Below are positions 9,893 through 21,652 of a stretch of 64,000 nt of DNA, piece by piece. The position numbers and the translations under genes are program-made. Numbering within the stretch: position 1 is the first letter of the stretch; each line of letters starts with the position of its first letter. Under the pieces are notes generated by a model that was given only the letters and a program-made list of their open reading frames with translations, searched no databases and was not told the origin of the DNA. Origin of the DNA: Asterias rubens (lineage: Eukaryota > Echinodermata > Asteroidea > Forcipulatida > Asteriidae); contig NC_047083.1 of NCBI RefSeq assembly GCF_902459465.1, positions 4,894,523 to 4,958,522 of the forward strand, read 5' to 3'.

Positions 9893-10850
9893 AGAAGAAT
9901 TTGCTAGAATTGGATGTCCTGATCGTATAAGAAATATTCAAGGTGATGGAAATTGTTTTTTTCGGGGCTATTTCATATGTTGTTTCTGGTAGTGAACGTA
10001 ATCATATGCACTATTGAGACTAGCTACAGTCAATCATTTGTTGAAACATGGTAGTCAGTACAATACATACTTTCGTGAAGGATTTACTGATGTTGAAGAA
10101 TATGTTCGAAGGCAGAGAATATTCAGTTCTGGAGTCAGAAGTTGAGATTATGGCTGTTGCACACATGCTTGAAACTGATATATACACATTCAATGATAGG
10201 TGGTTTATATTCTCTGGAAGGATAGCAGAAATTGGTTCAGTTACCTCAGATGCAGGAATTTATATTAATCACACTCGTGGCATACATTATGATGGTGTAT
10301 TGTCTGTTCATAAGGAACGACTTGAAAAGAAGAGGAAGTAGTTGATTTAGGTGAGAGTTCAAACAATGAAAGAGTTGAAAATATTAAAAGTGTAGATGCA
10401 GATCAGGAAATGAATTGTAAACAAAATGAGTTATGTAATGATTATATTGAACAAGTAAAGGATGATACTGGTATGGATAAACAAGAGATAACACCAAAGA
10501 AAAAGAAACGAAAACATGTACGTGTGGCATTAAAAAGGAAGATGGACAAAGAAAGGAAGAGAAAGAAACGTTTTGTAGAAGATAATCAAAAATCTAAACT
10601 TGTTGCAAATACTGGGAAAGATTTACTGAATGAAAACAAGAAAGAAATAAAAGTTATAGGTGGACAGCATTATAAACAAATGAAACATAATGTTAATGTA
10701 GAGCACAGTCAAAAACACATTTCTGCTGTGAAGAAAAGGCATTCAGGGAATTCAGTTAGTAAATAAAAGAAGAAGAATGCATGCAGAAAGGAGTATGAAA
10801 GAAATAAGGAAAAGGTGAAAAATGCCAGAAGGGAAACTTACTAATTTTGA
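9893..10850 (+). pseudogene. Degenerate OTU-domain ORF, probably from a Helitron-like or other large transposon
   Basis: Around 9900-9965 the frame reads RIRNIQGDGNCFF, the signature of OTU cysteine proteases (Asp-Gly-Asn-Cys with catalytic Cys). A frameshift and stops follow. The frame resumes at 10048-10341 with EVEIMAVAHMLETDIYTFND and HYDGVLSV, where the last His is the expected C-terminal catalytic residue region. Then comes a very basic stretch (10410-10766; KKKKRKHVRVALKRK) and KEYERNKEKVKNARRETY-like text to about 10850. OTU followed by Lys-rich repeats is common in invertebrate transposon polyproteins; attribution to Helitrons is inference. At least two frame breaks make it non-functional. 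Confidence 0.6.
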
Positions 10851-10856
10851 AAGCAG

Positions 10857-11720
10857 TTGTGAAATAATTTGTTTCTAGATAGACACATTCACTAACCTTT
10901 GATAAAAACTTAGCGTACAAATTTCTATAACGGAGTCATGTTTAATACCAAATTTTACAATACATTTTGAGTCACTGCTAATTCTTACAAGATTTATAAA
11001 TACAGAACGACATAGGTAATCAAGCTGAAACTTTGCATGTATTCAAGTTGGGATATGTTACATCCACAAAATTTGTTCACACCACGATGTAAGCATTGTT
11101 GTGAAAAAATCGTACACGATTTGTTCTTATTAAAACAACTTAATGGAACCAGCCGATCATATCAAGAAACATACTTCCATCCAATGGCCGTCCAAAAACC
11201 AATTAAGTAATCATAACTCGCAATTCAAAAGTCAACTCTAGCGGGCGCAACACACATTTTGGGATTAGTGAATTAATGTAAACTCGGGACATAATTACAG
11301 CAGGGCATTGTGGTGCTTCTTCTGTGCGTGATAGGTATTTCAATATAATAATAATAATTGTGGCTTCTTATATAGCGCACATGTCCGTCACCCAGAGACG
11401 CGGGAAGTCCACGGGAAAAGGGAAACTTTATTGGTTTCAAACTATGGAAAAAAGGTAACTCTTGTGAAAGGAGTTATGGATAATTTGTTTCTAAATAGAC
11501 TCATTCACCAACTTTCGATAACAACTTAGCTTACCTAACAGTAATTTTTACAAAAATTTTCAATGACATTTGAGCCACCGCTGGTTCAAACAAGATCTAT
11601 AAGTACAAAACGACTTTGGTAACCAAGCTGAAACTTTGCATGTAGGCCTATCCATATTGGGATATGTAACATCAAACAAAAATTGTTCACACGACGATGA
11701 CGCCATCAATTGTGATAAGA
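10857..11720. repeat. Two direct copies of an unclassified ~240-bp repeat
   Basis: About 10857-11110 and 11470-11710 share CAAGCTGAAACTTTGCATGTA, TTGGGATATGT, ATTTGTTCACAC/ATTGTTCACAC and GTTTCTARATAGAC in the same order. They are clearly homologous but diverged. No coding capacity. Between them lies a reverse SINE tail. Confidence 0.55.
11345..11402 (-). repeat. Reverse-oriented SINE 3' tail
   Basis: AATAATTGTGGCTTCTTATA and AGCGCACATGTCCGTCAC are the reverse complement of the tail of the SINE at 62846-63267, including the ATT repeat. Only the 3' end is recognisable. Confidence 0.6.
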
Positions 11721-11959
11721 CGTCACCTTAAAGTTGCAGGTCATGATCTGTATACTGAGTTATGAAAATTCAAAGTTTAGTATTTCAAAAAATCATAACT
11801 CTTGATCTACATGATGGATTCTTACAATCAATACATCATCGGAATTGTCATTGAAAACTCCGTAAACGCCTCACAGACATGATCCCATTTTGACATTGTC
11901 TTCCGGCTCAAAAGAGATGTTGCAAATTTCAAAATTCATGTCTAAAGAACTACGTTGAT

Positions 11960-12787
11960 CCCCCATTGGTAGGTGCATACACATTTTAACAAGTAAGCCC
12001 ACACAACGTGTATTGAACTAGCCGTGCAGCAGAGTCACGCTCCAGTGATCACCTATAGAGCCCGAAAAAGCTATTTTGACAATCTATACATTATATGAAA
12101 GTGCTTTACAAACTTCACAACAATGGATATGTTGGTGACCTTTTCTTGACCTTTGATCTGTCTAAACCGGAAGTGACTGTTAAAACGCTTTGAAAAGGCG
12201 TTATTTAAAGCTATTAGGTTGAAATGTACACCTTTTGATGGTTTACAATCACTTCATACAAGTTTGGCAAAGGTCTGGTTTAAAAAAATAATACCGATGA
12301 CGTCACCAAAAATTAGTGCGCCCTCTAGCGGCAGATTTAAATTATCTAAAAACGCACTTTTACTAGATGTTTGTGTCAGAGTTTTTGACAATTGTTCAAA
12401 ATTGGTAAACATAATCTCCTTCATATTAGCAACATATCTGTGGAGTCTACCTTAGCTTCATGGCGTCATCATGTGTCACGTGGTATTGCTTTAAAGTGCA
12501 CTTTTCAAAGCTGTGTGTCTGCCAAACCAAAAGTTCGACTGAGGTGAAACTTGGTGTATTGTTAGTCAAGGACATTAACTTCTTGAACTCAAAATTACGT
12601 CATGATGACGTCGTCATGTTGTTTTGACAATGTTTGCAGTTTTGATCATTTATAACAAAATCTTGAGAACAAAGCATGGTGCAACAATTTTTTTTTACAC
12701 CAGGCTTTTACTTCCGGAAATCGAACACCTTGAGTTTGTTCTCAAACTCTCAATGTCTTGTCTATTGATAAGTTTTGACTGGCAAAA
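11960..12787 (+). repeat. Unclassified dispersed repeat, copy 1
   Basis: Contains AGCTATTTTGACAATCTATA, CCGGAAGTGACTG, GAAAAGGCGTTATTTA, TAGGTTGAAATGTA and TCTTGAGAACAAAGCA. The same strings recur at about 17390-17945 and 18060-18290. A strong CTCF-like motif lies at 12318-12333. The short ORFs here are not convincing genes. Confidence 0.5.
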
Positions 12788-13107
12788 GGTCACCTACGGA
12801 GCTCCATGAGTGCCATCCGATCAATCGAGTTACCGACATACTTTATCTCATCAAGACGACTTATTTCGTGGAATCAGTTACTTACCGACATATATTTTGC
12901 TAAGTCGACTTATTCAAAACAATCAGTTGACTTAACAACATAATTTATCTCACCAAGTCGACTTAGATAAAATGGTAAGTCGACTTAGATAAAATGGTAA
13001 GTCGACTTACTGACATAATTTATCTCACCAAGTCGACTTACAATAACTAATTAAGAAGTTTACTTATACACATCCTGCACACGTTGCAACGTGTGTGTAT
13101 TGAGATT
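12788..13107. repeat. Left arm of a long inverted repeat with AAGTCGACTT palindromes
   Basis: The arm starts GGTCACCTACGGAGCTCC and is made of a ~60-bp degenerate unit (ATAATTTATCTCACCAAGTC, GACTTACTGACATA). The palindrome AAGTCGACTT recurs several times. The mirrored arm is at 15717-16047. Confidence 0.65.
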
Positions 13108-13908
13108 GCGAGTTCGCTAATATTGTGGGGGCGTTTTCGTGCCTGGGATGCAGAAGAATAACCACAATCTAAAACTTGAATCAAGTCTACACCTCGTCCA
13201 ACTCCGATTGTATTAGTCAATTCAAGCATCCTCTTCAATTTTATTTTATGTAACAAGCAAAAGTATTAATTTACTGATTTTATTTAAAAAAGGGTTAATG
13301 GCTGTTAGCAAACTGCGTCCAACTAACATTACATGGTGTACATGTACTTGCAAAATAGTGTTACTGGCCTCACGTTTTGACCATACCAAACAGCTACGTG
13401 AGAAGAGTGAGACAATGAATCATGAATTCAGTGCAAAAGGATAAAAGTTTGTTTTCGTCATATTATTCATCAAACTAGTATAAGCCTTACACAATTAAAA
13501 TCTTCACAACAAAATGTATGTATGAAAGGTACCAGACAGCACGTAACGGAGACGAGTTGAAAAGTGACAATACCAAAGTGCAACCATCAACCGTTGAAGT
13601 TACATTATATATATGATGGTTGTCAAAAGGATAAAAAGGTTGTTGTCGCAACAACCAACCCCCTAATATTCAACGAACCATGTGAATCTATTCAAACAAA
13701 CAAAACCTTCTAAAGAATATCCATGCATAGATTTGTCAGGTGCATAAAATTATGTCCCAGCCAGCACTGTGATTTATGTGTGTGTTTTACTAGTTTCCTC
13801 ACTCCCCAACCAAAGTGACTACAATACGTCTCTATTGAATAACAATGGTATATTTCGACATGGTTTTTATTTTCAGCTTTTCCATAGATCCTGTTTTTTA
13901 TGACTCCC

Positions 13909-14095
13909 AAAAATAGCCGACCGTGTTAGTTCGCAAAGTAAAAGGAAGACCACGCAATTTCGAGGCAAATTTGTGTGGATCATTTTATTCTACTTTTACA
14001 ACATCTTTCCAACCATTATGTATTTTATAACAAACGGTTACAAACGCTTTTTATAGACCAACTCGACCGATCCAAGGCAACGTGTTCCTTTAACG
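13909..14095 (+). repeat. Right half of palindromic MITE family 2
   Basis: CCGACCGTGTTAGTTCGCAA .. CCACGCAATTTCGAGGCAAA .. ACTCGACCGATCCAAGGCAA .. GTGTTCCTTTAA matches the right arms of the copies at 26994-27305, 27707-28072 and 34814-35206. The left arm is missing. Confidence 0.65.
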
Positions 14096-15250
14096 CATGT
14101 TGTTATGTTCATCTCTGCCCCCAAAGTTACGCCTTTTTGGTATAGCGCCCTCTCGTGTTGCGCTAGTGCTCTTCGCCAATAAGTTTTCTGTAGAATTTAG
14201 TTTTCGTCAAACCACTCAGTAGAAAGTGCCTCTTTTTCCCCTTGTAGGCCTTTTTTGGACTTGTTGTAGTGAAGATTAGTGGTAAGCTTGGATTATATTT
14301 GTAATGGGGTTTTAGATAAATTTTCAGTAGATGTTGTCTAATTAGCATGTATTTTTCAGTCATGTTTTCCCGCCGTATCATTTTCCGCCTTCTAGTCGTT
14401 CTCTCATTCACGTAGTTTTTGTTCCTTGGTATTTCATTTTTTGGCAAGGCCATTGTGATTTAGCTAATGGGTAATTCGGAGAAGTAGCCGTGCAGGCCCC
14501 CTGCTTAGTGATGTTTACTCTTTCTGGAAGTTCTGGGGTCTTTTTATGGTTGTATAACTATATTTATGTGTGGGAGTTGTAAGGTTCAGACTTGGGTTTT
14601 TGTGCGTAACAGGGCTTGCCTAAAAACATCCACTCGCCATTTTTATTTTGACGCTATGAATATTCATGAGCTGTTTTCCTTATTTGGGCCTTGCCTGCTT
14701 ATGACTGGACACTCGCTGTGTGTACGTGTATTGAGTGCATTAAATAATTTATGCATTGTTTTTAATTTGTAGGTTGAAGATGACGAGAAGAGTAGTGTTT
14801 TGAGGAGAGGTTTATTATAGTTGAGGACATCTTGAGCCCGCAGAGAGAACAATTCTGTAAGAGTAATTTCATGCTTGGGAAATTGTTATTTCTTTAATTA
14901 AGTGTTTTTTTGGTGATCTTTTTTAGTTATTTGTTATTCCGGATGTTGTTATTGTGCTATTAATCTTTATTCAGTTTGTACTTAAATCTATTGCTCTGTA
15001 CTTATAGTTGTTGTACTTTCTGCATTAAACTTTCAGTTTTACCGTTTTGTGGTACACTACACATTGGTTATCTGTTTGGAGTAGAGGGCGCCCCGGCTCC
15101 CCAAGTCCTTCACACATGTAATGTTATTTACATAAAATAAGAAAATACTGGAACCCACGACCGGGCTAAGCATACTAATTATGTATCGTTTGGAACCTCC
15201 TTAACATCTCCTGCCCTATTGGTGCCCGATCCAAGGCGTCAAACATGACT

Positions 15251-15425
15251 TAAAGCCATTGGACCCTTTAGGTTAACAGTATTGCCCAAGGCCCACACTT
15301 CGTGTATCACAACTTCTATAACAAACCTGTGAAAATTTAGGCTCAATTGGTTAGCGGAGTCGGGAGAAAATAACGGGAAAACCCACCCTCGTATCCGCGC
15401 GTTTCGCCGTGTCATGACATGTGTT
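15251..15425 (-). repeat. Reverse fragment of the TTAAAGCCATTGGACAC MITE family
   Basis: CTTAAAGCCATTGGACCCTT .. AAGGCCCACAC .. AACAAACCTGTGAAAATTTA .. GGAAAACCCACCCT .. GTCATGACATGTG is the reverse complement of the right half of the copy at 59785-60128. Confidence 0.55.
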
Positions 15426-15716
15426 TAAAATAAATCCGTAATTCTTTTGACCCAGAGGTGCTCGGTCCAAGTTGTCAAACATAATGATAATGAAGTAAAT
15501 TTAATCACAAACAATGGAACCCCCATGAGCGGGCTAAGCACGGGCTAATCATACTAATAGTTTGTAACCGTTGGAACCTACTTTATATCTTTGCCTGGTC
15601 AAACATCATTTAAAGGGGCATTGCAGTATTACATTTACTTTTAGCCCGCAAACGTAAAGTTAAAAAGCAATAATTATAAAGACTAGGAAATAGAGTGCTC
15701 TCATAGTGGTGCACAA

Positions 15717-16047
15717 GGTTTGATACACACACATCTCAATGCGTGTTCAGGCTGGTAAGTCAACTTCTTAGTTTCTGTAAGTCGACTTGGTGAGATAATT
15801 ATGTCAGTTAGTCGACTGATCATTTTATCTAAGTCGACTTGGTGAGATGGATTATGTCAGTAAGTCGATTTACCATTTCATATAAGTTGACTTGGTGAGA
15901 TAAATTATGTTGTTAAGTCAGCTGATTGTTTTGAATAAGTCGACTTAGCAAGATAAAATATGTCGGTAAGTTAACTTATTCCACGAAATAAGTCGTCTTG
16001 ATGAGATAAATTATGTGGGATGGCACTTCTAGAGCTCCGTAGTCACC
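15717..16047. repeat. Right arm of the long inverted repeat
   Basis: Reverse complement of 12788-13107, ending GGAGCTCCGTAG-like text (AGAGCTCCGTAGTCACC). It contains repeated AAGTCGACTTGGTGAGATAA units. Both arms have the same inner edge (TTACAATAACTAA / TTAGTTTCTGTAA) and outer edge. Together they define a structure of 3.26 kb, 12788-16047. Confidence 0.65.
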
Positions 16048-18404
16048 GTACTTACAACGTAGAGCAATGGCGTACAACATAGATCTGAATTTGGCTTATA
16101 CTCGGCGTGTACTTGTTTCCCTTCTAGTCCTCCTCATTGCTGAATGATCAACATGGAATTAAAGGCGAAGTTTCGCTTAGATGGCCACCTTCTTCAGTGA
16201 TTCATATGGCTTTTAATTAGGTGAGAAAATAGAAGCAGAAAAAGACGAACATTGGTTACGTTTTGATCAAACACCGAGAAGTATATGGCTATTGGAGGGT
16301 GTCGGACGGCGTCCCGGACGGCACAGTAGGTTTTAACCGACCATGATAAAACGGTAAGCGTTGTGTGAAAATCATTCCTTTTCAAAATAAGTGTTTATTT
16401 ATTGCACAACTTTGTTACAAACTTTATACATCATAAGTAGGTTTTAAGTTGTTCACTTCAAAAGCAGTAACTTGTGCAATTTCCTTACATTGAATCGTTT
16501 CAATGACCACCCCCTCGCCTTTGAACAGGCTGGTCCTGAAGAGGGTGCAATATAAATTCAATACAGTATTAATAATTGATAAACAAAATAATAAGCCTTC
16601 ACATTTTGTTTAATTGATTTTCCTTTAATCAAACTTTGTTTAATTTTCTTGTTATTTTTGCTTCTTCAGAATACAGCAAATTCTGAAAGAGTCACCGAAT
16701 GGTCGTGGATCCAGTAAAAGATTTCCACTCGTTGTGTTGTATTCCTTATTTTCTCGATCGATACAACCTACAAGTAGAATTAATTTTGTACTAAACTCAT
16801 TATGTTTTAGTCAACATTTGCGAGGGGCTTGGGTTTGTTTTGCAGTTCCACCGATTTGCCTTTGTTTTATATTAGATTTAAAGCAACTGTACTTTACTTA
16901 GTCTAAAAATTAACAGCCCGCTCTGTACGAAAATCATTATCTTAAAATAAAGCAAGCCTTTCATAAAATGCACACACTATTCTTGACGCTTAACAATTAT
17001 CATAACGTATATACCTTTACTTTAATGTAAATAAACATCAATGTTTCTTGCACCCCGATAAGTAGGCCTATCCAAAGTCTTTCAGGAATATAACTTGATA
17101 ATGTAAACATAAACCATGGCTAGTATGAAGTTGTGAATTATCAAAGTAACAAATAATCAAATCGCATTGAAAAATTTAAAGTTTATTTATACTGGATATA
17201 CAATATTCTTGTGAGTAACTCTTAGGGCAGTTTCGAGATCTGCAGCGAAGATGATAGAAAGGAAGTCAACAATAATAATTAGTGTATGATTTATGACAAT
17301 ATACTAAACAAGTTAAACAAATCGTTCCTACGCCTCATTTCTTTTTTATAAAGCTTCAATTTTATTCCCTTTTCAAGGCGTTTTCAACAAATCTTGAGAA
17401 CAAAGCAATGTGCAATGTGCAATATTTGAAAATTCAAAAATTCATGTATAAAGAACTACGAAATTCCCCCATTGGTCGTATGTAAAGATTGTACACACAC
17501 AACGTGTGTAATGTACACGGACGTATAGTGTATGCATGTGTTCATCCAGCCCCATATAGCGCGTGGTATACATGTTTCGGTATACATGTAGTCTGTGTTC
17601 GAGGCGTTATCAACATACGGTTCCCATTTGATTAGGTAGTCTTCATTTCAGTCGTCAATACTTCATAAGTTCATATTATTTTCTCAACCACATAAGCTAT
17701 TTTGACAATCTATACATCATATATTATGAAAGGGCTTTACGAACTTAACGAAAATGAATACGTTGGTGACTTTTTCTTGACCTTTTAAACTGTCTTAACC
17801 GGAAGTGACTGAACAATACTTTGAAAAGGCGTTATTTATTGACCCTTAGGTTGAAATGTAAACCTTTTGATCAAATAATACAAGTCTGGCAATGGTCTGG
17901 TTTAAAGAAAAAAAAACGATCAGAGTCACCAAAATGAAGTGCGCTCCTCTGTTTTTGTTTTCTTTTCTTTTCTATAGCTTCGCTTAAGCCTGTTTCAAGA
18001 CATTTCCCTTCTTGTTAGTAGTCTCTTCTACAGTCGGCATTATTCATAAATTCCTATGTCCTCAACCACAAAAGCTATTTTGACAATCTATACATCATAT
18101 GAAATGGGTATGTTTGTGACCAACCATGTAGGCCAAAGCGATTGTTTGCTTTGATTTGTGCTTTTTTATTGTGACTAGTAAAGTGAACATACTTGTGAAA
18201 CAACCCCTTTTCACACATCCGAACACCTAGAGTTTGTTTTACAAACTCTAAATTTCTAGTTTCTATGTTAAATTCGCTGACGCCTTTGAGATATCGACGA
18301 AAATGCAGAGAATTACCGACAGTAACGCTGCTAAGATTTAAAATTTAGGACATAGAAACCTACTCCGAATTGAAAGGTTTTCAAAACTGCCTATTTAATT
18401 AAGG
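16048..18404. other. Intergenic, repeat-derived; no gene seen
   Basis: AT-rich sequence without a supported gene. From about 17390 to 18290 it contains two further partial copies of the repeat at 11960-12787: AGCTATTTTGACAATCTATA at about 17696 and 18071, and CCGGAAGTGACTG at 17800. 16048-17390 shows nothing I can assign. Confidence 0.45.
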
Positions 18405-18740
18405 AATTGGGTATTTTTTGGTACACAAAACACAATGTCCACAGATTTACATTTAACTTACACCGTTTGAAGATAATGATATAGTAGAGAATTCACCTTA
18501 GTTTTAGTTTCTGAGGTGCTATAGTTTTTGAAAAAATTAATGTGTAAAACAATGTCATGCATGGAAATACGTTTTTACATGCTAAAATAATTTTCGTCAT
18601 ATAATCATTGAGACTAAAATTATTTTCATTACATTGTTTTACTCATTTCTCAAAAATCAACAGCACCTCAGCAAGTAATATTTTCAGGGAAGCTTTCTAC
18701 CATCATTATCTCCAAAGCTTCTGTAGGCATCTTGTTTGCT
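18405..18740. repeat. Palindromic MITE family 4 (AACACAATGTCCACAG)
   Basis: The left arm ACACAAAACACAATGTCCAC .. TTTGAAGATAATGATATAG .. GTTTCTGAGGTGCTATAG is followed by an inverted right arm (CAGCACCTCAGCAAG .. TCTACCATCATTATC). Half copies lie at about 23600-23780 and 31060-31240. Diverged relatives are in SR-gene introns at 39530-39890 and 53485-53840. Confidence 0.6.
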
Positions 18741-18900
18741 AAAGTTTGCCATTAAAACAATTGTTACTAAACGTATACGGTCTACATAAAGAAACTGTTA
18801 TAATGTTCCGGGTCGAATACAATGTTAATCAGTCTATCATTCAGTCTCCATCTGCATAGGCCGTATGGTGAAGCATTCTCCAAATCGAGGAAACCTTTTA

Positions 18901-20773
18901 CTAGATCAGTAAATACACCAATCCAAAAACAAATAAGTGACAAAGGAAATTATAAGAACTACAGTAAACTAAAGTTGCTGAACTTGCTTCCGGAACCTCA
19001 CAACCTAAACCACCTCCTGCATACAAAGGACATTCTTCGAAATTCTGCATACAGTCGAGAATCTTTAGCCCTTCCCGCTTGCCCGAATCCAACCCCCCTT
19101 CAACGTAGCCGTAATGTACTGCTGAGGTCGCTTCCCCTCCGAAGAAAACGCGGTCAACTCGACCTTCGAGCGCGTCGGTGCATTGCCTGGAAAGTTCGGT
19201 GGGCCAAGTTGAGTATGAACCCATGGTGAGTGGATTACTCGTCCAGCCTGAGATTAAGATATCCTCGATGTCTGGAATGCTATCCCCGTACATGTTGCGA
19301 AGAACTTGTTCTATTTCAGCTTTGGTTTGAGATACTGGCTGGGCCTCAACTCGTCTTGACTCGTCACCTTTTAAGAGAAACGAAAAAACAAGTGTGACTA
19401 GAGATGGATAGTTCTAGAAGCCAATACAAGGTGTCCTGCCCAGTCACTGCCTTTTAAACCTGCAACTCTCCTACTATTTCTGGCCCGCGAGATGACTATC
19501 TGAAATTTCTGTCTACCATGTTGTGTTTCAGAAAGTGGGTTTACCTACAATTTGGCCGATCGGAGTCACAATAAAACAATTATACCCAAAAGTCGAATTC
19601 AGGGATTTTGGCGAGTAGGAAAATCAAATGGAATATTGAAAACAAATATTTTTAATACACTTCCTTACCGGTTAAAGTGTCAAGCAATGTAGGCGTGCCG
19701 TCTGGATCATACCCCTCAGCCTGGAAGTTGAAAAAAGCTGGGTGGTAGCCTTTTTTCGGGCTAGCATGCAGGATCCACTCCGTGTCGTCCCAGAACTTAG
19801 TTGGAAAGCTCAGGTAGATGTGCGTGTAGGCAGCTATGAGAGACTTCTTGATGACAACATCCTTCCATTCTGGTAGAGGTGGGATGAACTTAACTAAGTC
19901 ATTCTGTAAGACACCGAGACTGAAGGTAACCAAAACTTGATCAGCTGTGTACACTGTGCCGTCCTCGCAAGTGACAACCACCGAGGCAGGATCGCTCTGA
20001 TCGATGGAGACTACTCGCTGATTCAAACGGGTGTGGTTGATGAACTCGGGCTCCTTTAAGAAACCAGCAACGACGTCAAAGATTGCTTTGAATCCTCTCG
20101 GATCCTTTAAGAATTGGGTCTCACCAAAATCTTCTGCCTCACTTGCAGACAATACCTCCGTTGATTCAGCGAACTGAAATTCAATGTCAAACCACTCGAT
20201 GAGTTTCTCTGTGTCGCTTTTCGGGCTCCAACCTCCGAGACGTAACGCTGACCGCTGCGACATGTCAGGGTTGCTTTTCTTGTTCTGTATCCTCGCCTTC
20301 AGAGAAAATAACTTTTCCATGGCCGGTTCGAATTTGTTGTAGTCGCCAAATGCCTGATCGGTGACGTTGTTACCGGTGTCATTACGGATTGTAATGCTGT
20401 CGTAGTCATTTGTTCTTCGGTCGAGGTTAATGTCTTTGGCAAGTTGGTGGACTGTAGGCCTTACCGGCCCGTAAGTCCACCCTGCTCCGAGTTCTATGGT
20501 GCGATTAGCGAACGTAGTGGATTGAACACGGCCCCCAATCTGATCTGCTCCTTCTATAATGATAAAATCATCCATGCCTGCGTCATGGAGGATCCGCGAA
20601 GCCTGTAGACCCGACGCACCGGCACCCAAGATAAGAACTTTAGCGTGATTATCCGAGGAAGACTCCGCCCGACGATCGCGCCGACTTGCCCCATGCACAG
20701 GCTGGGAAATCACGGTAAGGAAACCAACTGCGAGAATTGCAGACAAAGTTGAAAGTTTAAGTGTAAATTCCAT
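18901..20773 (-). CDS. Secreted polyamine oxidase-like flavoprotein, copy C (complete, two exons)
   Basis: Exons 20773-19669 and 19367-18901 are joined by the conserved phase-1 intron, giving 523 residues. The ATG at 20773 begins MEFTLKLSTLSAILAVGFL, a signal peptide ending PVHG. GAGASG, IIIEG, GGR and GAGWTYG are intact, and the C-terminal FAD motif reads VFFGGEATSAVHYGYVEGG. His replaces the flavin-proximal Lys in AAYTHIYLSFP. It is the most divergent copy around residues 110-135 (RRTNDYDSITIRNDTGNNV) and near codon 205 (IEFQFAESTEVLSASEA). The C-terminal tail (LCHLFVFGLVYLLI) is longer and differs from B and D but stays hydrophobic, so a GPI signal is again possible. An in-frame upstream ATG at 20791 (MYQAGK) is likely leader. 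Confidence 0.9.
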
Positions 20774-21375
20774 TTTGCCTGCCTGGTACACCTAACTCGT
20801 TTTTTAGGTCAGTTGAGTACAAGCCCTGCCTAGTGTGGGACTTGGTTGAATAATATGCCAGCCCTCGGAAATAATGCATGGCTTATATTTGTAATTAACC
20901 TTGCACCATGGCTATAAAGTCATTGATAAACTTTAGAACCGTGACAATTTAAACTACTTTTTTTCTACGGGTCGATGAGCACCCTGCTGATTTTGTTTGT
21001 TCGTTGTTTTTTGGTTGGTCGTTTTTATTTATTTTTCGTCTTCAAAATATAAATTAATTCATTGTTCGTTTACAAATGACCTGGCGTGGCATTCGATTCA
21101 GCGTCCACTGTAGCCTTTTGTCAAAACCATACGATGGCATGAACAGCTTCATCGAGCCTCTATCTGAAGCGACTGGGGTGAAACCACGCGTAGATTTCTA
21201 CTCATCGGGAAGCCAGCAGTTCGCGCGAGAGCAATGATCTCGCGAGAGCACCGCCACAACTCGACTAACTCACCGCGTTGGACCGATTTCACGACTTGTC
21301 CATAAGTCTAGACCATGCACCGCTTGGATAAAGTAAGCTTTAAATCAAGGCGCACGCGGCGGCGGCACCCCCATG
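20774..21375. other. Upstream region of PAO copy C
   Basis: The first ~100 bases match the leaders of the other copies (CAGGCAGGGCTTGTACTCAA on the coding strand). Then come GAGCACCCTGCTGA and, at 21090-21260, text shared with the region upstream of copy A. TCGCGCGAGAGCAATGATCTCGCGAGAG at 21220-21248 forms short palindromes. No gene seen. Confidence 0.5.
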
Positions 21376-21510
21376 ATTATCACGCACGACCAGCGCGATG
21401 GTCTTTCTTCGTGCGTGATTTTGGGGTAGTGCTTGACATCTGGGGCTGCCGTGTGCGCCTTGGGAAAAGGCTAGGAGAAAATTCAAATGGGCACATTAGC
21501 CATCGGTAAT

Positions 21511-21652
21511 AGGAGACTTTCCAACGCTAGATGGCAGCAGACATACCGGGTATATTTCCATTGTTTACGTAGTTCTGAACATGCGCATAATTCTGAGAAC
21601 AATGGATTTACCCGGTAAGTCTGCTGCCCTCTATCGTCCCAGAAAGTCTCCC
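21511..21652. mobile_element. 142-bp palindromic MITE present only in duplication unit 1
   Basis: Inverted ends GGAGACTTTC and GAAAGTCTCC, flanked on both sides by AT. Unit 2 has the empty site (CCGGTAATTGACTAC at 29111-29125), so the insertion boundaries are directly visible. Both arms carry CTCF-core-like sequences: CGCTAGATGGCAGCAGAC at 21525-21542 and, inverted, GATAGAGGGCAGCAGAC at 21619-21635. A related, larger element is at 61077-61357. Confidence 0.8.

Larger units (their letters stand above)
13108..15716. other. Interior between the two long inverted arms
   Basis: A 2.6 kb interior with no convincing coding sequence on either strand. It holds half of a MITE family 2 copy (13909-14095), a family-3 fragment (15251-15425), and a T-rich 1 kb stretch (14100-15110) beginning TGTTATGTTC with GCGCCCTCTCGTG near the start. 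I considered a solo LTR for that stretch but could not show it. Confidence 0.4.

Noticed and set aside
14100-15110. Possible solo LTR (TGTTATG start, CACA-type end)
   Set aside because: No target-site duplication, primer-binding site or second LTR could be identified.
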